A program made the translations under genes and the position numbers. The notes below the pieces were generated by a model that was not told where the DNA came from, did not search any database, and saw only the letters and a list, made by a program, of their open reading frames with translations. Of a DNA stretch of 49,288 nucleotides, positions 8,191 to 17,999 are shown piece by piece. Position 1 is the stretch's first letter. Each line of letters begins with the position of its first letter. This DNA comes from an uncultured Clostridia bacterium (GTDB lineage: Bacteria; Bacillota; Clostridia; Oscillospirales; Ruminococcaceae), in assembly GCA_947627905.1 (NCBI GenBank), contig CANQXX010000012.1, positions 1 to 49,288 on the forward strand. The letters run 5' to 3'.

Positions 8191-9443
8191 GTTCATCGGG
8201 AATTTCAACTGCCCCAATAAAGTTCCAGTAGATAACTATCGTCTGTTTTTTCGTTCGTGTGCCGGGAATCTTTTCCGTTTGAAGAACCTCAATCCTTTCA
8301 ACAAAGGATCGGATGATCTCGGCACTCAATTCCGAAATATCCGTGTACTTCCGCACCATGCCAAGGAAAGAATCTGTATTCAGCCGTTGTTCCTTTGCAG
8401 ATTTACGAGTCTCCAGTTGCTTTTGCTCGGTTTCATAGGATGCTGATATCCGAGTATACCGTTCGTCACTGATCTTCCCCGCCACATTGTCTTCGTAAAA
8501 CCGCTGCATGATCACATCCAGTTTTCCGATACGAGCCTCGGCCTGTGCTAATTCACGATTGCTGTCACGGAGCTGACGGTTCAGTTCTTTTTCACTCTTC
8601 CGTGTAACCAGTTGAACGAAATCTTCCTCATGCTCTCGTGCATACGACGTTACCCGTTTCAGTTCCCGGAGCAGGATTTCCTCTACCTGAACATTGTGAA
8701 TCTGATGCGAAGTGCAGCCACCCTTGATTTTGTGGCAGGTAGCGCACAAGAGGTGTTCCTGTTCATGCGTCCATCCTTTGGCCCTGACCCGATACAGCTT
8801 GGCTCCACAGTCGGCACAGAACAGCATTCCGGACAGGATCGGCATTTCTCCCATAGGAGTGAGCCGCCTCCTGCCGTCTCGAATACGTTGGACAATATCG
8901 AAAGTCTCCTGATCGATGATTGCTTCGTGCGTATTCTCGAAAATCCGCCATTCTGATGGATCGTTCCAGACATTTTTCTTGCATTTGAAAGACTTTTTGC
9001 GGGTTTTGAAATTCACCGTATGTCCCAAGTACTCCTGTTTAATCAGTATATCGGCTACTGTCTTTTGCTGCCAGAATCCGGGCTGCTCCGGTTCTTTTGC
9101 CGGTGTGCTGATTCCGAGCAATCTGAAATGCTACGAAGGAGCAGGAATACCACGGCGCATCAGCTCTTTGGATATCTGTGACGGACCTTTTCCGGCCATG
9201 CACATTTTAAAGATGTCACGCACGACGGAAGCAGCTCCTTCATCTATGACCCAGTGGTTTTTATCCTCCGGGTTCTTCAGATATCCATAAGGCGGATTTG
9301 TACACAGGGGTTTGCCGGAATTGTCTTTTGCCCGGAACACGGCTTTTACCTTCTTGCTGGTATACTTGGCATAGAATTCATTGAAAATATTGATGAACGG
9401 CGTCGTATCGTTATCAAGCTGATTCTCGCTGTCTACACCGTTG
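8174..9443 (-). pseudogene. Large serine recombinase, truncated and interrupted
   Basis: Remains of a resolvase-family site-specific integrase/transposase. The first part (about 9131-9443) matches the start of the Recombinase domain (NEFYAKYTSKKVKAVFRAK, PPYGYLKNPEDKNHWVIDE); the second (8174-9130) holds the rest, a zinc-ribbon with CADCGAK and CATCH, and a long coiled coil. The roughly 140-residue catalytic domain with the nucleophilic Ser is missing, and an in-frame TAG (9131-9133) separates the two parts without a frame change. Its 5' end abuts the truncated primase at about 9444, so a deletion has fused two genes. It cannot catalyse recombination as it stands. Confidence 0.9.
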
Positions 9444-11316
9444 CTAGTAAGCCTGTGTTGCATCAAGCACAGATTGCGGAGGCAGAAAACCTTCGGTATG
9501 CAGAAGTCGGTATCCCTCAAGAAGCCAGTTCAAAATGGCACTCTGCACCTCCGGTTTTCGGAAAGCGTTCTTCAGCGTCTTGTCCTGTTTCCAAGCTTCA
9601 AAGTGCTTATCAAACGGAATAATCAGCACGCGTTCGCTTGTAAACATCGTGATATCGGTGATCGCCGGAAAGTAGTTGGTATTGATGTAGATTTTGAATT
9701 GCGGCTCGAAGTCAAAGCTGTTCTCGTGCAGGAATCGGGCATTTATGGTATCGTTGCCGGTCATGTTCTTTACCTGTGCGGCATTCAGCACCATGCCACG
9801 GCTCGGCTCCGCGATGTTGGCAAGGCGGATGCCTGCAAGTAGGGCAAGATCCTCGCTCGGAGCCTGACTGTTCACGTTGTGTCGCTAGGCAAGCGTTTCC
9901 GCTCGCACCGATTTCCCGTAATCGCCCATAACGCGCAGGATGCTTTCCATGAGCGTGCTTTGCTGTTTCGTGTGGTCGCGCCATAGAGGAAGAACACACA
10001 CTTAAAGCGCGTATCACCGCCGAGGGCATATCCGATAGATTTCTGAAGGAACCTCACTCTCTGCATATCGCTGCTCATGATTTCGCTGATGAACCTGTCA
10101 AAGCGTTCAATTCTTGCTCCGGATATGTATTCCACCGGTATGATTTTTGTCAGCCGGTCTTCCGGGTTATGTTCTCTGAACTGAACGGTGTTCAGATCAA
10201 TCGTTCCGTTTGCACAATTAAAAAGGTCCTTATTCCTGTCAAATTCCTGCATGGGAATGGGATACACACTCTGGGCATTGCAAAGAATGGTGATTCGGAC
10301 ATGGCGGCTTTGCCATTTACGACAGTAGTCGATATAACTTTTCCGTTTATGCTCATCGTGGATATCCAGTGCATACCGCATAAGCACATCTGCCAGATCC
10401 TTAAAAAGCTTCATTGCCTTGAGAGCGCCTGTATCCGGTACCCAGCGTGTGCCGTCATAGATGAACCACTGCTTGCGTTCCGAGACGAAACGGGTGATGT
10501 CCTTGAACACATTTGCGAACAGTCTGCCATTGCCGATATCGTTCCAAGGATAGCGGTCATTCTCCGCCGGAGAGAGTGCGGCCACTTTTTGCTGCAGATT
10601 ATTGAAATCGTCAAACGCGGAGAATTTACCCACAAGTCTGTATCACCGCAGCATCAAAACGCCAGCATCGCGCACAAGGCTGCATCTGCTTCGCTGTGGC
10701 TCTTTCCACCAGGGATGTTGCTATTCCACAGGGCATTAAACTTTCCAGCCTGCTTGGATGCGGAGATTTTTGCCAGAACCGAATCATCCGAGAAATAGCT
10801 GCACAGAGCAAATGCATTGTATACCGGCTTTTCCTGACGGACCATATATTTCTCAAGAATCCCGGTAAGAGCCTTGGTCCGATCCTCGATGCCGGTGCCG
10901 CTGATAGCGTTTCCGGTAACTGTGACAAAGCGGCTTGTATATCCGGCCACATAGACCTCAAGTCCAAGGGAACGGTTATTGATGTAATATCGTTCCTTGT
11001 CATAGGATGTGAGCGACGCTTTGAACAAAATCCGCACACCGGTCCCGGACGGGCTGTATTCCGTCCATCCGGGCGATGATGTTCTCGGCCGCACTCCGTT
11101 CTCGATGCAGTGATCGATATCTATGGCGCAGGTGTCGTCAAACACGCCGATGCCGATACCGTTATATTTGTCCCGTAGGCTGACGGCGATGGCATAATCC
11201 GTAAAAATGTTCTTGTTCGTGGAATTCGCTCGGAGACCGTTTTTCTTTTCAATGGGTAGCCTTGGCAGACGGCAAAATCTGACGGCTTTGTAAATTTGTT
11301 TTCTCTTACATTTCCC
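9444..11316 (-). pseudogene. D5-type phage/plasmid primase-helicase, decayed
   Basis: Prim-pol plus D5 helicase of a mobile element, broken in several places. The N-terminal part (about 10640-11300) shows FDDTCAIDIDHCIENG and SPSGTGVRILFK, then a TGA in place of an expected Trp after AALCAMLAF and a loss of sequence. The D5_N part (9872-10633) reads NGRLFANVFKDI to FLYGATTRNSK, where a frameshift destroys the Walker A lysine context. A third frame continues TLMESILRVMGDYGKS, hits a TAG (9895-9897), and then runs on through SEDLALLAGIRLANIAEPSRG to VLDATQAY. There it meets the recombinase fragment, so roughly 80-100 C-terminal residues are absent. Confidence 0.85.
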
Positions 11317-11512
11317 ACTGGAGATTAGAAGACGATTTTGACGAAGACCGAAGCAATTTTTTATTTCTTCAATTTCCGCTGGAGGTTTTTGCCGGTTTTG
11401 AACGAAGAAAAATAAAAAAACTCCGGAAAATATCCAGAGACAGTAGAAAAGTTCATAAACTTATGCTATAATTATGATATATTGTTGACCATTCGAGATA
11501 AGGAGTTGCAAC

Positions 11513-11740
11513 ATGAGCTTTTCAGAAGAAATAAAAAAGGTACGCCAGCATTGTTTCCTGTTGCAGGAGGCCTTTGCACGAGAATTGAATGTATCGTTTT
11601 CCTCTGTTAACAGGTGGGAAGGTGGCAGAGCGAAACCCAATCTGGTTGCTATGAAAAACCTAAAAGAGTTTTGTAACTCACATGATATAGACTTCAATGC
11701 ACTCGAAGAGGCATGGCAGCAAATAGGTAAGGAGGACTGA
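11513..11740 (+). CDS. XRE-family HTH regulator of the RM operon
   Basis: A 75-residue DNA-binding protein: an HTH covering about residues 6-50, with the recognition part FARELNVSFSSVNRWEGGRAKPN, and a short acidic tail. AAGGAG precedes the ATG by 8 bases. hsdR begins 4 bases after its stop, so it is the first gene of the restriction operon; a likely role is controlling operon expression, like C-proteins of RM systems (inference). A TATAAT box at 11467-11472 lies upstream with no convincing -35. The 195 bases before it (11317-11512) contain no other gene. Confidence 0.85.
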   Translation: MSFSEEIKKVRQHCFLLQEAFARELNVSFSSVNRWEGGRAKPNLVAMKNLKEFCNSHDIDFNALEEAWQQIGKED

Positions 11741-11744
11741 TTAT

Positions 11745-14492
11745 ATGACTCCGGAAGAGCAAGCCCGAGTGGTAATAGACGAAAAGCTTGAACAGTCCGG
11801 CTGGACGATTCAAGATATGAGACGACTGAATCTGACAGCCTCTCTCGGTGTTGCGGTACGAGAATTCCCTACCAGCACCGGGTCGGTTGATTATGCTCTT
11901 TTCATAGAGGGAAAACCTGTAGGTGTCGTTGAGGCAAAGAAATCCGAGGCCGGAGAAAACATCACTGTGGTGGAAGGTCAGTCTGCGCGTTATGCCAACA
12001 GCACTTTCAAATGGGTGCAACAGGAATATAAGATTCGCTTTGCGTATGAAGCGACCGACAAGCTGGTCAGATTTACAGATTACGACGATATCAAATATCG
12101 TTCCCGCAGTGTATTCTCATTCCATCGTCCGGAAACGTTAAAAGCGCTTATAGCCGCACCGGATACGGTTCGCAACAACATGAAGCATTTTCCGGCACTT
12201 GATGAGACAGGATTCAGAAAATGTCAGATCATAGCGATCAATAATCTGGATCAGTCCTTTACGGATAACAGACCGAAATCACTTGTCCAGATGGCTACGG
12301 GCGCTGGTAAGACATTCACGGCGATTACTGCGGCATACAGGCTTTTAAAATACGGCAAGATGAATCGTATTCTTTTCCTTGTGGATACAAAGAGCCTTGG
12401 TGAACAGGCTGAGAGGGAATTTCTCGCCTATACACCAAATGACGATCCACGGAACTTTTCTCAATTATATGGTGTCAGACGGCTTAAGAATTCCTATATT
12501 CCGAATGACATTCAGATATGTATCAGCACCATCCAGCGTATGTACTCTATCCTGAAGGACGAAGAACTGGATGAGGGTGCTGAAGAAGTCCCGTTTGCGG
12601 AATATGTGACAGCGGAATCCAAAGCTCCAAAGGAAGTCGTATATAATAGCAAATATCCTCCGGAATTCTTTGACTGCATCATTGTCGATGAATGCCACCG
12701 CTCCATATATAATGTGTGGAGCCAGGTACTGACCTATTTTGATGCGTTTATTATCGGTCTGACAGCCACTCCGGATAAAAGAACATTTGCTTTCTTTGAT
12801 GAGAACGTAGTCAGCGAATATCCAAGAGAGCAGGCTATCGTTGATGGTGTCAATGTCGGCGAGGATATTTTCCTTATTGAAACAGAGATTACCCGAAACG
12901 GCGCACGTCTGATGAAACAGTTGATTGAGTACAGAGACAGGCTTTCAAGGGCGAAGCGCTGGCAGCAAATGGATGAAGACGAGGATTATTCCGGCGCAAA
13001 CAAAGGAAAGCTTGATAAGGATGTCGTGAATCCAAGCCAGATCCGGACGGTAATCCGCAGCTTCAAGGAGAATTTGTTCACGACGCTGTTCCCACGCCGC
13101 AAAGAAGTGCCGAAGACCCTGATCTTTGCTAAAACCGATTCTCACGCGGATGATATTATTCAGATCGTCCGGGAAGAATTTGGTGAAGGAAATGATTTTT
13201 GCAAGAAGATCACCTATGCTGCTGATGAGCCGGAATCGGTTTTAAGCGCTTTTCGTAATGACTACTATCCTCGTATTGCTGTTACCGTGGATATGATCGC
13301 GACCGGAACAGACGTAAAGCCTATCGAATGTCTGATTTTCATGCGTGATGTCCGGAGCAAGAACTACTTTGAGCAGATGAAAGGGCGCGGCACCCGTACG
13401 CTCGGCGTGGACGACCTGCAGAAGGTTACGCCATCCGCCACAGAGAATAAAGATCATTTTGTTATTGTGGACGCTGTCGGCGTTACAAAGTCAAAAAAGA
13501 GTGATACAAGGCCGCTGGAGCGCAAGCCGTCAGTTTCCATGAAGGAACTCATGATGAATATCGCACTCGGCGCAAAGGACGAAGATACCTTGACTTCGCT
13601 TGCCAGCCGTATAACGCGCCTGAATGCGCAAATGTCACCCTCCGAGCGTAAAGCCTTTGAAAATACAGTTGGTCTTTCCGCAGGCAAGGTAGCGGAAAAT
13701 CTATTGAATGCATTTGATGAAGATGTTATCACAGAACGGGCACAGGCAGACACCGGAGCAGAAGAACCGACAGAGGAACAGTTGCAAACGGCAAAAACTG
13801 CATTGATAAACGAAGCTGTCGCTCCGTTCCATAATCCGGACAACCGTGATTTTATTGAAAACGTACGCAGGAGCCATGATCAGATTATCGATAACATCAA
13901 TCTGGACTCAGTGACCTTTGTCGGATATGATGCGCAGCGGGAAGAAAATACCGATCAGGTAATAGCGACCTTTCGGGAATTTATTGAGGAAAACAAGGAC
14001 GAGATCATCGCGCTGCGTATTATCTATGATCAGGCATATAAAGACCGTCCCATGATGATAGACGGTTTGAAAGCAATGTATCAGAAGCTGAAAGAAAAAG
14101 GCGTTACGGTAGAACGGCTGTGGGATTGTTATGCAATCAAAAAGCCGGAAAAGGTGAAGCGCGGCACGATGGCACAGCTTACTGATCTGATTTCCATTAT
14201 CCGCTTCGAGATGGGATACACTGACAACCTCTCTCCTTTCGCGGATAAGGTGAACTATAACTTCATGCAGTGGACGTTCCGCAAGAATACAGGTGCAGTG
14301 CATTTCACAGAGGAACAGATGGAATGGCTGCGTATGATCAAGGATCATATCATCACTTCACTGTCCATACTGCCGGAGGATCTGGATCTGACGCCTTTTG
14401 ATCGTCGCGGCGGTCTGGCTGCATTCTACGGCGCGTTTGGCGATGAATATGAAAATATACTCAATGAGATGAATATTGAGTTGGTGGCATAA
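11745..14492 (+). CDS. hsdR: Type I restriction enzyme R subunit
   Basis: A 915-residue motor/nuclease subunit. The N-terminal PD-(D/E)xK nuclease has Asp49 and Glu63-x-Lys65 (SVDYALFIEGKPVGVVEAKK). The superfamily 2 translocase follows: Walker A MATGAGKT (183-190), DECH box (315-318), motif III LTATPD, and motif VI in MKGRGTRTLG. The C-terminal EcoEI_R_C domain that binds the methylase is recognisable (MYQKLKEKGVTVERLWDCY, and FDRRGGLAAFYGAFGD near the end). Length and domains fit the EcoEI/EcoAI (type IB-like) group. No lesion seen, so it should be active. Confidence 0.95.
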   Translation: MTPEEQARVVIDEKLEQSGWTIQDMRRLNLTASLGVAVREFPTSTGSVDYALFIEGKPVGVVEAKKSEAGENITVVEGQSARYANSTFKWVQQEYKIRFAYEATDKLVRFTDYDDIKYRSRSVFSFHRPETLKALIAAPDTVRNNMKHFPALDETGFRKCQIIAINNLDQSFTDNRPKSLVQMATGAGKTFTAITAAYRLLKYGKMNRILFLVDTKSLGEQAEREFLAYTPNDDPRNFSQLYGVRRLKNSYIPNDIQICISTIQRMYSILKDEELDEGAEEVPFAEYVTAESKAPKEVVYNSKYPPEFFDCIIVDECHRSIYNVWSQVLTYFDAFIIGLTATPDKRTFAFFDENVVSEYPREQAIVDGVNVGEDIFLIETEITRNGARLMKQLIEYRDRLSRAKRWQQMDEDEDYSGANKGKLDKDVVNPSQIRTVIRSFKENLFTTLFPRRKEVPKTLIFAKTDSHADDIIQIVREEFGEGNDFCKKITYAADEPESVLSAFRNDYYPRIAVTVDMIATGTDVKPIECLIFMRDVRSKNYFEQMKGRGTRTLGVDDLQKVTPSATENKDHFVIVDAVGVTKSKKSDTRPLERKPSVSMKELMMNIALGAKDEDTLTSLASRITRLNAQMSPSERKAFENTVGLSAGKVAENLLNAFDEDVITERAQADTGAEEPTEEQLQTAKTALINEAVAPFHNPDNRDFIENVRRSHDQIIDNINLDSVTFVGYDAQREENTDQVIATFREFIEENKDEIIALRIIYDQAYKDRPMMIDGLKAMYQKLKEKGVTVERLWDCYAIKKPEKVKRGTMAQLTDLISIIRFEMGYTDNLSPFADKVNYNFMQWTFRKNTGAVHFTEEQMEWLRMIKDHIITSLSILPEDLDLTPFDRRGGLAAFYGAFGDEYENILNEMNIELVA

Positions 14493-14504
14493 GGAGGATA
14501 TGCT

Positions 14505-15704
14505 ATGTTTCCAAAAAAGAAACTTAGCGATATTGCTATAATTTACAATGGTAACAGCATTAATAAAACTGTAAAACAGCAGAATTATATGAAAGACGTC
14601 CCTGGTTGGAATTACATAGGAACAAAAGATGTTGGTTTTGATGGTACCGTCACATATAAAACAGGAGTAATAATTCCTTTTACAGAAACGAAATTCAGGA
14701 CTGCTCCTGCAGGTACTGTATTTGTTTGTTCAGAAGGTGGAAGCGCAGGGAAAAAGACAGCTCTTATTCAAGAAGAAGTTTGCTTTGGAAATAAACTGTA
14801 TGCAATTGTAAATCGGGATAATATATTTATTCCGAAATATGTCTATTACTACACGAGATATGAAGCATTTCTAAAACAGTTCAAATTAATGGCAAGTACC
14901 TTAATGGGTGGAATAACGGCAAAAAATTTTGGGAATATACAATTACCGTTGCCTGAAATTTCTGAACAAAAACGCATAGTTTCCCGCATTGAAGAACTTT
15001 TCTCCTTGCTTGACAACGCTGTGGAAGCTTTGCAGAAAACAAAAGAACAGCTGGCAGTCTATCGTCAGGCTGTGCTGAAAGAAGTCCTTGGAAGTCAAGG
15101 TGATTGTAACAGCACTCTTGGTGAGGTTATCTTATATTTGCAGAACGGACTTTCAAAAAGAAAAGGTACCGATGGTAAAGATATCGTTGTTCTACGGCTT
15201 GCCAATATTGACAATGAAAAAATCCTTGATTTATCAGAAATGAGAACTATTATGCTGACTGACAAAGAGCAGGAATCCTACCTCCTTAACGAAGGAGATG
15301 GATTGATCGTACGGGTTAATGGCAGTATGAATCGCGTTGGTAGAATGGTACTTGTCAGCTCAAGTGGAACGTATGCCTTTTGTGATCATTTAATAAGATG
15401 TGTATTCGATAGAGGAAAAATAGAGCCTCAATATGCCAAATATTTACTTGATGATGCGGTTTCTCGTAAGCATATTAAGGATAATGTTGTTTCTACAGCT
15501 GGTCAGAATACCATTAGCCAGGGGACAATAAAGAGTTGCCCGATATATCTCCCCTCCCTTGAGAATCAAAGAGAAATGATACAAGAAATAGATTCCCGTC
15601 TACCTATGTGTGACAGTATTGAGCAGACGGTCGACATCGCAATTTTGCAAGCTGAAGCCATGCGTCAAAGCATATTGAAAGAAGCCTTTGAAGGGAGATT
15701 GTAA
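14505..15704 (+). CDS. hsdS: Type I restriction-modification specificity subunit S
   Basis: A 399-residue subunit with two target-recognition domains: one at about 1-160, ending GGITAKNFGNIQLPLPEISEQKRIV, the other at about 205-365, ending GQNTISQGTIKSCPIYLPSLENQREM. Each is followed by a helical spacer (IEELFSLLDNAVEALQKTKEQL and ETMRQS-like QAEAMRQSILKEAFEGRL) that would form the coiled coil holding the two HsdM subunits. Two half-sites in a bipartite DNA target are expected. Its base composition is noticeably more AT-rich than hsdR or hsdM, common for exchanged specificity genes. It starts 12 bases after hsdR. Confidence 0.93.
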   Translation: MFPKKKLSDIAIIYNGNSINKTVKQQNYMKDVPGWNYIGTKDVGFDGTVTYKTGVIIPFTETKFRTAPAGTVFVCSEGGSAGKKTALIQEEVCFGNKLYAIVNRDNIFIPKYVYYYTRYEAFLKQFKLMASTLMGGITAKNFGNIQLPLPEISEQKRIVSRIEELFSLLDNAVEALQKTKEQLAVYRQAVLKEVLGSQGDCNSTLGEVILYLQNGLSKRKGTDGKDIVVLRLANIDNEKILDLSEMRTIMLTDKEQESYLLNEGDGLIVRVNGSMNRVGRMVLVSSSGTYAFCDHLIRCVFDRGKIEPQYAKYLLDDAVSRKHIKDNVVSTAGQNTISQGTIKSCPIYLPSLENQREMIQEIDSRLPMCDSIEQTVDIAILQAEAMRQSILKEAFEGRL

Positions 15705-15705
15705 T

Positions 15706-15780
15706 ATGCTGATCAACAGTAATGAATTTGTGCAAGAGACTTTTGCACAATTGAATATAGGAGGAATGGGCAATGAGTGA
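15706..15780 (+). CDS. 24-codon ORF overlapping the hsdM start
   Basis: A short frame (MLINSNEFVQETFAQLNIGG, then MGNE and stop) begins one base after the hsdS stop with a GGGAG site upstream. It ends inside the first codons of hsdM: its TGA at 15778-15780 lies within ATGAGTGA, the hsdM start. The arrangement is what a translational coupling peptide looks like. It could equally be chance in the hsdS-hsdM gap. Not similar to any protein I recognise. Confidence 0.4.
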   Translation: MLINSNEFVQETFAQLNIGGMGNE

Positions 15781-17272
15781 GATTACATCTGCAATCGTAT
15801 CAAAGGTATGGGGAATGTGTAATCCGCTCCGGGATGACGGCATATCCTATGGTGATTATCTGGAGCAGCTGACCTATCTGATCTTCCTGAAAATGTCCGA
15901 TGAGTATTCCAAGCCGCCCTACAAGAGGAAAACAGGAATTCCGAAGGGTTATACATGGTCAGATATGAATACGCTTAAGGGTGCGGAACTGGAAACACAG
16001 TACAAGAATACACTCGAAAAACTCGGAGAAAAAAGCGGAATCCTCGGTCAGATTTTCAAAGGAGCAGTCAATAAAATCAGTAACGTAGCGATCCTCTATC
16101 GTGTTGTTCAGATGATCGACAAGGAAAACTGGGTGGCCATGTCTTCCGACGTCAAGGGTGAAATCTACGAGGGATTGCTCCAGAAAAATGCGGAAGATAT
16201 CAAAAGCGGCGCCGGACAGTATTTCACTCCCCGTCCGCTGATCAGAGCAATGGTTGAGTGCATCCGTCCGGAGCCGGGAAAAACCATCGCAGATCCCTGC
16301 TGCGGCAGCGGAGGCTTTTTCCTCGCGGCGCATTCGTTTCTTTCCGATCCGGAAAACTATACGCTCGACCGCAGTCAAAAGGAATTTCTGAAAAATGAGA
16401 CATTTCACGGAAATGAGATCGTAGGTGCGACATTCAAGACTGCGCTGATGAATCTGTATCTTCATAATATCGGCGATATTTACGGTGAAATTCCGATTAC
16501 GCTCGGTGATGCCCTGCTTTACGATCCCGGATATCGCGTGGATTACGTTCTGACGAATCCGCCTTTCGGCAAAAAATCTTCCATAACATTTACAAATGAG
16601 GAGGACGAGCAGGAGGAAGAAGATCTCGTATATAACAGACAGGATTTCTGGACAACCAGCTCGAATAAGCAGTTGAATTTCGTACAGCACATCAACACGC
16701 TGTTAAAGGCAACCGGCAAGGCCGCTGTAGTTGTACCAGACAATGTGCTGTTTGAGGGCGGTGCCGGAGAAACCATTCGACAGAAACTGCTGGAGACTAC
16801 CGATCTGCATACGATCTTAAGGCTCCCGACGGGAATCTTCTATAAGCCGGGAGTAAAGGCGAACGTCATATTCTTCGACAAGCGCCCGGCAAGCCCGGAG
16901 AAACAGACAAAGGAAGTCTGGATATATGATTTCCGTACCAATATGCATTTTACGCTGAAACAGCATCCAATGACCTATGCTGATTTACAGGATTTCATCA
17001 CCTGTTACAATCCTCAGAATCGCCACGAGCGGAAAGAAACATGGTCAGAAGATAATCCGGATGGACGCTGGCGCCGATTTATTGTAGGCGGTAAAGATGA
17101 TCAGATCTTAAACCGTGACAAGACCAGCCTTGACATCTTTTGGATAAAGGATAAATCCCTTGCCGATCTTGATAATCTACCGGCTCCGGATGAACTTGCC
17201 GACGATATCATAGAAAATCTGCAATCGGCACTGGAAAGCTTTCAGGAGCTGCAGGCACAGCTGAAGAAATAA
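15773..17272 (+). CDS. hsdM: Type I restriction-modification DNA methyltransferase subunit M
   Basis: A 499-residue N6-adenine methyltransferase. It has an N-terminal helical HsdM_N domain (SKVWGMCNPLRDDGISYGDYLEQLTYLIFLKM), the bridging QYFTPRPLIRAMVE, the SAM-binding DPCCGSGGFFLAA from residue 174 and the catalytic NPPFG at 262-266, then the usual LPTGIFYKPGVKANVIFFDK. GGAGG precedes the ATG by 8 bases. Gene order here is R-S-M rather than the more common M-S-R or R-M-S. With HsdS it protects host DNA; with HsdR added it restricts foreign DNA. DUF3800 follows after 13 bases. Confidence 0.95.
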   Translation: MSEITSAIVSKVWGMCNPLRDDGISYGDYLEQLTYLIFLKMSDEYSKPPYKRKTGIPKGYTWSDMNTLKGAELETQYKNTLEKLGEKSGILGQIFKGAVNKISNVAILYRVVQMIDKENWVAMSSDVKGEIYEGLLQKNAEDIKSGAGQYFTPRPLIRAMVECIRPEPGKTIADPCCGSGGFFLAAHSFLSDPENYTLDRSQKEFLKNETFHGNEIVGATFKTALMNLYLHNIGDIYGEIPITLGDALLYDPGYRVDYVLTNPPFGKKSSITFTNEEDEQEEEDLVYNRQDFWTTSSNKQLNFVQHINTLLKATGKAAVVVPDNVLFEGGAGETIRQKLLETTDLHTILRLPTGIFYKPGVKANVIFFDKRPASPEKQTKEVWIYDFRTNMHFTLKQHPMTYADLQDFITCYNPQNRHERKETWSEDNPDGRWRRFIVGGKDDQILNRDKTSLDIFWIKDKSLADLDNLPAPDELADDIIENLQSALESFQELQAQLKK

Positions 17273-17285
17273 GCGGGGTATTATT

Positions 17286-17999
17286 ATGTTATATAACGTG
17301 TATTGTGATGAAACCTGCCATCTTGAGCACGACGGTATCAATGATATGGTCATCGGCGCAGTATGGTGCCCTCAAGATAAACTACGGGAAATCAATCAGA
17401 GGATTCAGAAGATTAAGATAAGGAACGGTATATCTCCGTCCGCAGAAATGAAATGGACCAAAATAAGTCCAGCAAAGGTACAGGCGTATAAAGATATCAT
17501 TGATTATTTCTTTGATGATGACGCTCTGCATTTTCGTGCCATTATCATTCCCGAAAAATCCAAATTAAATCATGCAGCATTTCATCAGACACATGATGAG
17601 TGGTATTACAAAATGTATTTTGATATGCTGAAAGTCATTTTATCTCCTGAAGATCAATATGAAATATATATTGACATTAAAGATACCCACTCTTATCAGA
17701 AGGCGCAAAAGCTAAAGGAAGTTTGCAGCAACTCTATGTATGACTTTTCTCAGAACGTTATCAGAAGGCTTCAGCCAGTACGTTCTGAAGAGATACAGAT
17801 TATGCAATTGGTGGATATTCTGATTGGTGCGATAGGATATGAAAACCGTAAGTTCCCAAAAGGATTCGTTAAGAGTCAGGCGAAGTCAGATGTCATTGAT
17901 CTGATCAAAAAACGTTCAAATTACTCTTTGTCGCGCACTACGCTTTTGCGCGAAGAAAAATGTAATCTTTTTGTCTGGGATGCGAGGGACACATTATGA
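17286..17999 (+). CDS. DUF3800 domain protein
   Basis: A 237-residue protein with the DUF3800 pattern: an N-terminal strand with Asp-Glu (YNVYCDETCHLEHDG), the following strand MVIGAVWCP, a central acidic strand YEIYIDIKDTHS and a C-terminal IMQLVDILIGAIGYE with another Asp. That set of acids is what an RNase H-like nuclease fold would use, and DUF3800 proteins are often found in defence islands and mobile elements (family knowledge); no activity is established here. It shares the stop/start ATGA with the next gene, so the two are coupled, and both continue the RM operon. Confidence 0.85.
   Translation: MLYNVYCDETCHLEHDGINDMVIGAVWCPQDKLREINQRIQKIKIRNGISPSAEMKWTKISPAKVQAYKDIIDYFFDDDALHFRAIIIPEKSKLNHAAFHQTHDEWYYKMYFDMLKVILSPEDQYEIYIDIKDTHSYQKAQKLKEVCSNSMYDFSQNVIRRLQPVRSEEIQIMQLVDILIGAIGYENRKFPKGFVKSQAKSDVIDLIKKRSNYSLSRTTLLREEKCNLFVWDARDTL

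Noticed and set aside
10169..10798. 209-codon plus-strand frame across the primase remnant
   Set aside because: It mirrors the minus-strand D5 domain and has no recognisable domain or ribosome site.
8174..11316. Recoding of TAG as an amino acid (amber suppression) in the island
   Set aside because: Two in-frame TAGs (recombinase and primase) are suggestive, but the same genes also have a frameshift, a TGA and a missing domain, so ordinary decay explains them.
11121..11318. 65-codon minus-strand frame as a separate small gene
   Set aside because: The N-terminal primase text can be read in another frame through this region (LPRLPIEKKNGLRANSTNKN), so it is part of the pseudogene.
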